Of a stretch of 12,408 bases of DNA, positions 7,452 through 12,408 are shown in pieces. The stretch is taken from positions 1-12,408 of the forward strand of contig JAODNQ010000046.1 in the NCBI GenBank assembly GCA_025464695.1. Reading direction: 5' to 3'. Position 1 is the first letter of the stretch, and each line of letters begins with the position of its first letter. The position numbers and the translations under genes are program-made. This stretch comes from Frankiales bacterium (lineage in GTDB: Bacteria > Actinomycetota > Actinomycetes > Mycobacteriales > SCTD01). A model generated the notes under the pieces. That model saw nothing but the letters and a program-made list of their open reading frames with translations. It made no database searches and was not told the origin of the DNA.

Positions 7452-8110
7452 CCGTCCTGCGCCCCGAGATCCGCACGACGCGGCTCCGCCAGGGCCGGGT
7501 CACCGACGGGCAGCAGGCGGCCCGCGACAGGCTGTGGCCGGCGTACGGGGTCGACCCGGACGGGCCGCTCGACGTGCCCGTCCTGTTCGGCCGGGTCGCG
7601 CCGCTCGTCGTCGAGGTCGGGTCGGGCATGGGGGAGGCCACGGCGGCGCTGGCCGAGGCCGAGCCGGACCGGGACGTCCTCGCGTGCGAGCTGCACCTGC
7701 CAGGTCAGGGCGCGCTGCTGCGCCGGCTCGACGAGGGCGGGCTGACGAACGTCCGCGTCGTCGACGGCGACGGCCGGCACGTCCTCGCCGGCCTGCCGCC
7801 CGGCAGCGTCGACGTCCTCCGGGTGTTCTTCCCGGACCCGTGGCCGAAGAGCAAGCACTGGAAGCGGCGCCTGGTCGACGAGCACTTCGCGGCACTGGTC
7901 GCCGACCGGCTGCGGCCCGGCGGCCTGCTGCACGTCGCCACCGACTGGGCGCCCTACGCCGCGCAGGTGCGACGGGTGCTGGCCTCCTGCGAGGGCCTGG
8001 TGCCGGCGGAGCCGCCGGCTCGCCCGCGCACCCGGTTCGAGCAGCAGGGCCTCGACGCCGGCCGGCCGTCGGTCGACCTGGCAGCTACGGCAGCGCCGAC
8101 ACCAGGCTGA
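7448..8110 (+). CDS. trmB: tRNA (guanine-N7-)-methyltransferase TrmB
   Basis: This 220-residue class I SAM-dependent methyltransferase makes m7G at position 46 of tRNA variable loops. The SAM motif VEVGSGMGEAT is at about 57-67, the acidic strand-2 residue is in ACELH, and the TrmB signature FFPDPWPKSKHWKRRLV runs from about residue 127. The C-terminal RTRFEQQGLDAG matches the family TRFE tRNA-binding motif. The N-terminal IRTTRLRQGR matches the family leader, so the GTG start at 7448 gives a full-length protein. It overlaps the DoxX-like gene by 4 nt and converges on the deaminase-like gene, whose last 26 nt it overlaps on the other strand. Confidence 0.95.
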   Translation: MTVLRPEIRTTRLRQGRVTDGQQAARDRLWPAYGVDPDGPLDVPVLFGRVAPLVVEVGSGMGEATAALAEAEPDRDVLACELHLPGQGALLRRLDEGGLTNVRVVDGDGRHVLAGLPPGSVDVLRVFFPDPWPKSKHWKRRLVDEHFAALVADRLRPGGLLHVATDWAPYAAQVRRVLASCEGLVPAEPPARPRTRFEQQGLDAGRPSVDLAATAAPTPG

Positions 8111-8453
8111 CGCGCAGCCCCTCCGCCAGGTGCACCACCCGCGCGGCGGGTGCGTGCTGCTGCAGCAGGGCGCGGCAGGACGGGCACGGTCCGATGACGC
8201 GGGTCGCGTCTGCCGAGACGTGGCGCACGGTGGCCAGCGTGGCAACGCGGCGGCCGCGGGCGAGGACCGTGGCGACGACCGCGGCTTCCGCGCAGGCGAA
8301 GTCCTTGAGCCCGAGGGCGACGGACACCTCGCCGTCGTCGGCGCGGGCGGCCGACGCCGTCGGGTGCCGCTGCGGGCCGAGGCCGCGACGCAGCGCGCTG
8401 ACCGCCTGCCCGACGAGCGCGAGGTCCTGCTCGCCGGGCCGGTCCGTCGTCAC
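8085..8453 (-). CDS. cytidine deaminase-like fold protein
   Basis: This 122-residue protein carries the zinc-deaminase pair C54-A-E56 and P89-C90-x2-C93-R: a cysteine and catalytic glutamate on the first helix and two cysteines on the second. These are the four key positions of the cytidine deaminase/blasticidin-S deaminase superfamily (CDA type with Cys rather than His in the first motif). The sequence between strands is short and the usual N-x-E pyrimidine-contact strand is not clear (SVALGLKDF instead), so the substrate may not be cytidine. The start GTG 8453 overlaps the phosphotransferase stop in GTGA, so it is translated from the same mRNA. It could be a nucleoside salvage enzyme or a divergent deaminase acting on another base; the sequence does not decide. 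Confidence 0.82.
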   Translation of the reverse strand: MTTDRPGEQDLALVGQAVSALRRGLGPQRHPTASAARADDGEVSVALGLKDFACAEAAVVATVLARGRRVATLATVRHVSADATRVIGPCPSCRALLQQHAPAARVVHLAEGLRVSLVSALP

Positions 8454-9499
8454 TGCACCGTCTGGTCGGCCAGGGTGACCCGGCCCAGCTCGACCAGGGG
8501 CGCGATGCGCTCCTCGATGCCCGCGAAGCCGTCTCCCACCATCGCCCCGCCGCGCACGCGCGCGACGATGCCGGCGCAGACCACGGCCAGCTTGAAGAAG
8601 CCGAACGACACCGCCCACGGCAGCGCCGACAGGTCGAGCCCCGTGCGGGTGGCGTACAGCTCGGCGACCTCGGCCCGGGTCGGGAACCCCTCGAGGGCGG
8701 TCGCGCTCTTCACGACGGCGCCCATGTCGCGCTCGGCGCCGTCGCCGGCCTCGGACCAGTAGACGAGCAGGATGCCGAGGTCGGCCAGCGGGTCGCCGAG
8801 GGTGCTCATCTCCCAGTCGAGGACCGCGGCGATGCGCCCGGGAGTGTCGGGGGAGAGCATCGTGTTGTCGAGCCGGTAGTCGCCGTGGACGATGCTGGAC
8901 CGCTGCGACGGCGGCACCGAGGCGGCGAGGTCGGCGGCCAGGACGTCGAGGCCGGGGATGCCCTCGAGGCGGGTCGCGTCCCACTGCTTGCCCCACCGGC
9001 GGACCTGGCGCTCGAGGTAGCCCTCGGGCCGGCCGAACTCCGCCAGCCCCACCTCGGCCGGGTCGACACCGTGCAGGTCGGCGAGCACCGAGACCAGGCC
9101 CTTCCCGACGGCGCGTCGCTGTTCGGGTCGGTCGGCGTAGCCGGCCGGGAGGGTGTCGCGGCAGACGTGCCCCTCGACCCGCTCCATCACGTAGAAGGTG
9201 CCGCCGAGGACCTCGGGGTCGGTGCACAGGTGCAGCACCTGCGGTACGGGCACGGCGGTCCCGGCCAGGGCCGACAGGACGGTGTGCTCGCGGACCATGT
9301 CGTGCGCGGTCGGGAGCACGTGCCCGAGCGGCGGGCGGCGCAGCACGACCGAGCCCGCCGCGCTGTCGACCCGGTAGGTCAGGTTCGACTTGCCGCCAGC
9401 GATGAGGGTGGTCGTGCACGACCCCCAGGCGGGTTCGGACAGGGCGCGGGCCAGGTAGGGGCCGACGACGGACGGGTCGGCTCCGGCGGGGGCGGTCAC
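8450..9499 (-). CDS. phosphotransferase family protein, ACAD10/11-type APH fold
   Basis: This 349-residue protein has the aminoglycoside-phosphotransferase/choline-kinase fold. A Gly-rich N-terminal loop (GGKSNLTYRV), a lysine-like position replaced by VVLRRPP, the catalytic loop HGDYRLDN (205-212, D207 as base, N212 for metal) and DWE (228-230) followed by STLGDPLADLG are all present. HGDYRLDN with DWEMxTLGDPLADLG is characteristic of the group fused to acyl-CoA dehydrogenase in ACAD10/ACAD11, whose human members act on 4-hydroxyacyl substrates. Many actinobacterial relatives are stand-alone and of unknown substrate. There is no reason to call it antibiotic resistance. GTG 9499 was chosen because it sits about 10 nt after a GAGAG and starts just before the first helix; GTG 9508 is also possible. 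It is coupled to the downstream deaminase-like gene. Confidence 0.88.
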   Translation of the reverse strand: MTAPAGADPSVVGPYLARALSEPAWGSCTTTLIAGGKSNLTYRVDSAAGSVVLRRPPLGHVLPTAHDMVREHTVLSALAGTAVPVPQVLHLCTDPEVLGGTFYVMERVEGHVCRDTLPAGYADRPEQRRAVGKGLVSVLADLHGVDPAEVGLAEFGRPEGYLERQVRRWGKQWDATRLEGIPGLDVLAADLAASVPPSQRSSIVHGDYRLDNTMLSPDTPGRIAAVLDWEMSTLGDPLADLGILLVYWSEAGDGAERDMGAVVKSATALEGFPTRAEVAELYATRTGLDLSALPWAVSFGFFKLAVVCAGIVARVRGGAMVGDGFAGIEERIAPLVELGRVTLADQTVQ

Positions 9500-9584
9500 G
9501 CTGCGCACACTCTCACGCGGGCGGGGGAGGCAGGCGAGGCCACGCGTGCGGGTGCGGCCGGTCCGCTCCGGGTAGGGCGCGGGC

Positions 9585-9806
9585 ATGAGCGACGACGCGA
9601 GCAGCAGCCCCGACCCCGCGCTGAAGGGCGCCGGCCTGTCGGCGACCGGCAAGACCGCCGACCAGTTCTCACCCGGGCAGGACGGCCCGGGCACGACCTA
9701 CGGCGACCCGGGCGGCACGGGCACGGCCGACGAGGAGACCACCACCCCGGACGAGCAGGACCTCGCGCAGGGCAGCGCCGGGAACGCCGAGGGCGGCTCG
9801 GACTGA
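9585..9806 (+). CDS. small acidic hypothetical protein, probably disordered
   Basis: This 73-residue protein is rich in Gly, Asp, Glu, Ser and Thr and almost free of hydrophobic and aromatic residues, so it is likely unfolded. It has no membrane segment, signal peptide or cysteine. Third codon positions are nearly all G or C, and an AGGG lies 7 nt before the ATG, which supports it as a real gene. The middle segment FSPGQDGPGTTYGDPGG is repetitive in Gly-Asp/Gly-Pro turns. No family is recognised. It lies 22 nt before zapE on the same strand and divergent from the phosphotransferase gene. Confidence 0.65.
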   Translation: MSDDASSSPDPALKGAGLSATGKTADQFSPGQDGPGTTYGDPGGTGTADEETTTPDEQDLAQGSAGNAEGGSD

Positions 9807-9814
9807 CGGCTCCG

Positions 9815-9820
9815 TACGCT
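9815..9820 (+). promoter_or_regulatory. candidate -10 box upstream of zapE
   Basis: TACGCT (TANNNT) ends 8 nt before the GTG at 9829. No Shine-Dalgarno precedes that GTG, so a leaderless zapE transcript separate from the small upstream gene is possible. The evidence is box and spacing only. Confidence 0.35.
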
Positions 9821-9828
9821 CGCCGCTC

Positions 9829-10830
9829 GTGCCCGTCTCCCTGGTCGACCGCTCGCCCGTCGTCGCCCCGGAGACGCTCGTCGCCGCGATGGTGCCGCCA
9901 CCGCGGTTCGACGACGCGCGGTTCGAGACCTACGTGCCCGACCCCGCACAGCCGTCGCAGGTGCGGGCCGTCGAGGTGCTGTCCCGGTTCGCGACGACCC
10001 TGCAGCCGCCGCCCAAGCGGCTGTTCGGCCGCCCCCGGCCTCCCGAGGGCCGGCCCGGGGTGTACCTCGACGGCGGGTTCGGAGTCGGGAAGACGCACCT
10101 GCTGACGTCGCTGTGGCACGTGTCCCCGGAGCCGCGGGCGTACGGCACGTTCGTGGAGCTGACCCACCTGGTGGGAGCCCTCGGGTTCGCCCGCACGGTC
10201 GAGGCGCTGAGCGAGCACCGGCTGCTGGCGATCGACGAGTTCGAGCTCGACGACCCCGGCGACACCGTCCTGGTCTCGACGCTGCTGTCCAAGCTCGTGG
10301 ACGCGGGGGTCCGGGTGGCGGCGACGTCGAACACCCTGCCCGGGTCGCTGGGGGAGGGGCGCTTCGCAGCCCAGGACTTCCTGCGCGAGATCCAGGGGCT
10401 GTCGGCCCACTTCGAGCCGGTCCGGGTCGACGGCGAGGACTACCGCCACCGCGGCCTGCCGACGCCGCCGTCGCCGGTCTCGGACGAGGAGCTGACCTCC
10501 CGCGCTTCGGCGCCAGGGGCGAGCCTCGACCGCTTCCCCGCCCTGCTCGAGCACCTGTCGCAGCTGCACCCGTCGCGGTACGGCGCCCTCGTCGACGACC
10601 TCGCGCTGGTCTGCCTGGCGGGGGTCGAGCCGGTGACCGACCAGTCGGCGGCGCTCCGGCTCGTCGTGCTGGTCGACCGGCTGTACGACCGGGACGTCGC
10701 GCTGGTGACCAGCGGGGTGCCGCTGGACCGGCTGTTCCCGACGGAGCTGCTCGAGGGCGGGTACCGCAAGAAGTACCTACGGGCGGTCAGTCGTTTGACC
10801 GCCCTGGCGCGGCAGGGGCAGGAATCCTGA
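9829..10830 (+). CDS. zapE: cell division protein ZapE (AFG1-family ATPase)
   Basis: This 333-residue AAA-type ATPase has Walker A GGFGVGKTH (82-90, K88-T89), Walker B LLAIDEFELDD with D136-E137, and a sensor-like ATSNT. The order and the flanks (GVYLDGGFGVGKTHLL, REIQGLSAHFE, GYRKKYLRAVSRL at the end) match the ZapE/AFG1 family. E. coli ZapE binds FtsZ during cell constriction, and the yeast homologue Afg1 works in mitochondrial protein quality control. An FtsZ role here is inferred from homology. The length is somewhat below E. coli ZapE (375) but both ends look complete. The last 20 codons hold codons rare in this window (CTA, AGT, CGT, TTG, GAA) and a perfect inverted repeat at 10781-10804, so the 3' end probably serves as the attachment site for the adjacent integrase. 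Confidence 0.93.
   Translation: MPVSLVDRSPVVAPETLVAAMVPPPRFDDARFETYVPDPAQPSQVRAVEVLSRFATTLQPPPKRLFGRPRPPEGRPGVYLDGGFGVGKTHLLTSLWHVSPEPRAYGTFVELTHLVGALGFARTVEALSEHRLLAIDEFELDDPGDTVLVSTLLSKLVDAGVRVAATSNTLPGSLGEGRFAAQDFLREIQGLSAHFEPVRVDGEDYRHRGLPTPPSPVSDEELTSRASAPGASLDRFPALLEHLSQLHPSRYGALVDDLALVCLAGVEPVTDQSAALRLVVLVDRLYDRDVALVTSGVPLDRLFPTELLEGGYRKKYLRAVSRLTALARQGQES
10781..10804. other. candidate integrase core attachment site in zapE 3' end
   Basis: GGGCGGTCA (10781-10789) and its exact reverse complement TGACCGCCC (10796-10804) flank the 6-bp spacer GTCGTT. Two 9-bp inverted arms around a 6-8 bp crossover region is the layout of a tyrosine-recombinase core site. It lies within the last codons of zapE, 151 bp from the integrase stop codon. 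A transcription terminator is less likely because neither strand has a T-run after the stem and it lies inside a coding region. The amino acids encoded here (RAVSRLTA) are part of the conserved ZapE C-terminus, so the inverted repeat may be partly forced by codon choice. No second copy is in the window. Confidence 0.5.
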
Positions 10831-10836
10831 CCTGCA

Positions 10837-10940
10837 GTTATCCGGGCTCGATAACCGCTCGTCGTTCTTGCACTCCTGCTCGATAACCGCCGGATAACCG
10901 ATGTTGTCGGTGATGTGACAAGGCGGCTTGCTCGATAACC
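10837..10940. repeat. GATAACC repeat cluster, candidate integrase/excisionase arm sites
   Basis: Four direct copies of GATAACC start at 10850, 10882, 10893 and 10934. Three of them share the longer form GCTCGATAACC (10846-10856, 10878-10888, 10930-10940). One inverted copy, GTTATC, is at 10837-10842. Start-to-start distances of 32, 11 and 41 bp (43, 52 and 84 between non-neighbours) are all close to multiples of a 10.5-bp helical turn, so all sites face the same side of DNA. The cluster fills the gap between the zapE stop and the integrase stop, a region visibly less GC-rich than the rest. Arm-type integrase or excisionase binding sites are the best reading. Confidence 0.55.
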
Positions 10941-10954
10941 AGAACCTGCGGGCG

Positions 10955-12121
10955 TTACGAGAACAGGGCCGCAACGACGTCCGCGGCCTCCCTGTCCATG
11001 CCCTCGCTGACGTGCGAGTACAGGTTGAGGGTGATGCCGATGTTGGCGTGCCCGAGCCACTCGCTGACCACCTTCGGGTGGATGCCCGCCTCGAGCGCGA
11101 GGGTCGCGTACGTGTGCCGGAGGTCGTGGACGCGCACGTGGGGGAGACCGGCGTGCCGGGCCCGGACCCGCAGGCGCTGACCGATGCTCGACGGGTGGAG
11201 CGGTAGCCCGTCCTCCCGGCAGAAGACCAGTCCTTCATCGGCCCACAGGGCACCGGCTGCCGACCGCTCCTGCAGCTGCGCGGCGCGGTGCCGCCGGAGC
11301 GCCTCGACGGTCAACGCGTCGAGCGACAGCCGCCGCGTCTTCGCGGTCGCGTCGCCGCGGCCCTTCGGCGTCCCGACGACCCAGCGCCCCTCGATCATGT
11401 TGCCGGTCTGGCGAACCGACAGGAAGGCCCGGTCCAGGTCGACGTCCTGCCAGCGCAGCGCCGCCACCTCGCCCCGGCGCATGCCCGTCGTCAGGAACAG
11501 GCGCCACATGGCGGCCAGCCGCTCGCCCTGCACGTGCGCCAGGAAGGTCACCGCCTGGTCCCGCGTCCAAGTTCGCATCTCCGGGGTCCGGCGGCTGGGC
11601 GCCTTGACCTTGATCGCGGGGTTGTCGCGCAGCAGGCCGTCGTCGCACGCGTCGCTCAGCGCCTTGCTGAGCACCTGGTGGCAGAGCTGCACCGTGGCGG
11701 GAGACAGGCCCCCCTCGTCGAGGAGCGCCCGGTAGGCGGCGCGGATCTGAGGGACGGTCAGGGCCTGGAGCCGGACGGCCCCCAGCTGCGGGACGAGGTG
11801 GGCGCGGACGATCCGGCGGTAGGTGGACAGCGTGGCCGGCTTGCGGTCGATCCCGGTCACCCAGGTCGCCAGGTAGTCGCCCACCGTCGTGCGTTCGGGC
11901 GCGAGGGCTGTGCCGTTGTCGACGTGCAGCAGCTCCTCCCGCAGCGCCCGCTCGGCCTCCTTGCGGGTCGGGAAGCCACCGCGGGTGCGCTGCCGGCGCC
12001 GTCCGTCGGGGGTGCGCGGCGCGTCCCACCAGATCGACCAGGGGTGCCCGCAGCGCTGGGCGGGGCACGGCGGCTCGCCCGCGGCCGGCTGGGGACACCG
12101 CTGCGCCACGTGACCACGCAC
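10955..12121 (-). CDS. site-specific integrase, tyrosine recombinase family
   Basis: This 388-residue phage-type integrase has an N-terminal Cys/His patch (C9, C19, C24, H26) followed by WSIWWDAP, an arm-binding-type region. The SAM-like core-binding domain (about 70-165) includes TVGDYLATWV and LSTYRRIVRAHLVPQLG. The catalytic domain carries the complete set: R215 in TGMRRGE, a hairpin lysine in the KGRGDATAKTRR segment, H332-x2-R335 in VHDLRHTYAT, H358 in WLGHANIG and the nucleophile Y368 in LYSH. It should be active in strand exchange. GTG 12121 is chosen because GGAGG lies 8 nt upstream; GTG 12130 would sit directly on that site, and the in-frame ATG 12238 would add a non-family leader with weaker codon bias. 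The gene ends 15 bp from the nearest GATAACC repeat and runs towards the zapE junction. Confidence 0.95.
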   Translation of the reverse strand: MRGHVAQRCPQPAAGEPPCPAQRCGHPWSIWWDAPRTPDGRRRQRTRGGFPTRKEAERALREELLHVDNGTALAPERTTVGDYLATWVTGIDRKPATLSTYRRIVRAHLVPQLGAVRLQALTVPQIRAAYRALLDEGGLSPATVQLCHQVLSKALSDACDDGLLRDNPAIKVKAPSRRTPEMRTWTRDQAVTFLAHVQGERLAAMWRLFLTTGMRRGEVAALRWQDVDLDRAFLSVRQTGNMIEGRWVVGTPKGRGDATAKTRRLSLDALTVEALRRHRAAQLQERSAAGALWADEGLVFCREDGLPLHPSSIGQRLRVRARHAGLPHVRVHDLRHTYATLALEAGIHPKVVSEWLGHANIGITLNLYSHVSEGMDREAADVVAALFS

Positions 12122-12267
12122 TCGCCCCACCTCCAGCACCGCGCGGGTCCGGGCGCACGGCACCGTTGAGCAGAACGCAGAGGGGCGGGTCGCTCGACCG
12201 CTCCGGAGCGTGCCTGTGGACAACAAGGTGCCGTCCACCGGCTGGTGTCCGGCGTCTTGCCCTCGGC
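12122..12267. promoter_or_regulatory. intergenic region upstream of integrase with operator-like dyads
   Basis: This 146-bp spacer holds the integrase ribosome binding site (GGAGG on the minus strand, 12130-12134), a perfect 12-bp palindrome CGCTCCGGAGCG (12199-12210) and the inverted pair GTGGAC (12216-12221) / GTCCAC (12233-12238) with an 11-bp spacer. The left arm of the pair lies inside TTGTCCACA on the minus strand (12215-12223), a match to the DnaA box favoured in high-GC actinobacteria. No convincing -10/-35 pair was found. A repressor operator controlling the integrase is plausible but unproven. Confidence 0.35.
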
Positions 12268-12408
12268 TCAGGACTCCTCGGCCGGCTGCCAGAGGCGCAG
12301 CTGGTCGCTCAGCTCGCCGACCCCGGTCGCGCTCGCGGTGCTGCCGCCGAACACGGCGAGCCGACCGTCGATCCAGTCGGCCCGGACTCCCTCGGTCGCG
12401 GCACCCGG
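12268..12408 (-). CDS. unrecognised protein, C-terminal fragment (partial)
   Basis: A minus-strand frame is open from the right window edge to a TGA at 12268-12270 and gives 46 residues with WIDGRLAVFGGS in the middle and LRLWQPAEES at the end. Third codon positions are almost all G or C, which supports real coding. No family is recognisable from this fragment. It points the same way as the integrase, with 146 bp between them, so it could belong to the integrated element or be a host gene beyond it. Confidence 0.55.
   Translation of the reverse strand, partial: PGAATEGVRADWIDGRLAVFGGSTASATGVGELSDQLRLWQPAEES

Noticed and set aside
8085..8453. Blasticidin-S resistance gene
   Set aside because: Only the superfamily zinc motifs are shared; nothing in the context indicates drug resistance.
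8450..9499. Aminoglycoside resistance gene
   Set aside because: The motifs match the ACAD10/11-type phosphotransferases, not drug-modifying APH enzymes.
10781..10804. Rho-independent terminator for zapE or the integrase
   Set aside because: The stem is good but lies inside the zapE coding region and has no T-run on either strand.
10837..10940. CRISPR array
   Set aside because: The repeat is only 7-11 bp, spacers vary from a few bp to over 40 bp and there are no cas genes.
12215..12223. Replication origin based on a DnaA box
   Set aside because: Only one good box; no cluster, no AT-rich unwinding region, no dnaA/dnaN/repA gene.
10831..12408. tRNA or tmRNA gene as the integrase target
   Set aside because: No cloverleaf, T-loop GGTTCGAATC-like sequence or CCA end was found near the integrase.

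Overview
This is a very GC-rich window, with coding frames that end almost every codon in G or C and many GTG starts. That composition, together with frequent 4-nt stop/start overlaps and several TANNNT boxes placed 6-8 nt before a start codon (leaderless transcription), points to an actinobacterium (Actinomycetota). The genus cannot be read from the sequence. Genes are packed on both strands with almost no spacer, and no stretch over 300 bases lacks a gene. No rRNA, tRNA or CRISPR array was seen.

Left part (1-5000): a 5'-truncated plus-strand gene opens the window. Its N-terminal motif and VQR/AQR repeats resemble proteins linked to actinobacterial extracellular contractile injection systems (eCIS). 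A small Cys/His-rich orphan follows. Next comes an exported M1-family metallopeptidase (minus strand), divergent from a short-chain dehydrogenase (plus), which converges on a two-TM GIDE-domain membrane protein (minus).

Middle (5055-8110): a four-gene plus-strand operon with start/stop overlaps encodes a GT4-type glycosyltransferase, a GT9 (heptosyltransferase-fold) glycosyltransferase, a small DoxX-like membrane protein and TrmB, the tRNA m7G46 methyltransferase. It converges on a minus-strand pair: an ACAD10/11-type phosphotransferase translationally coupled to a small cytidine-deaminase-fold protein.

Right part (9585-12408): a small acidic protein and the ZapE/AFG1 ATPase are on the plus strand. 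The 3' end of zapE holds a perfect 9-bp inverted repeat around a 6-bp spacer, the geometry of a tyrosine-recombinase core site. Just after it, base composition drops and four direct GATAACC copies appear, spaced close to whole turns of the helix. An intact tyrosine integrase gene (minus) follows. The best reading is one end of an integrated element, an attL/attR-like junction with arm-type sites, that entered the 3' end of zapE. The rest of the element would lie to the right; the last 141 bases hold the C-terminus of an unrecognised minus-strand gene.

Most likely to repay a second look: the zapE/integrase junction, the eCIS-cargo-like protein, and the GT4-GT9 pair in an organism that by composition should have no lipopolysaccharide.
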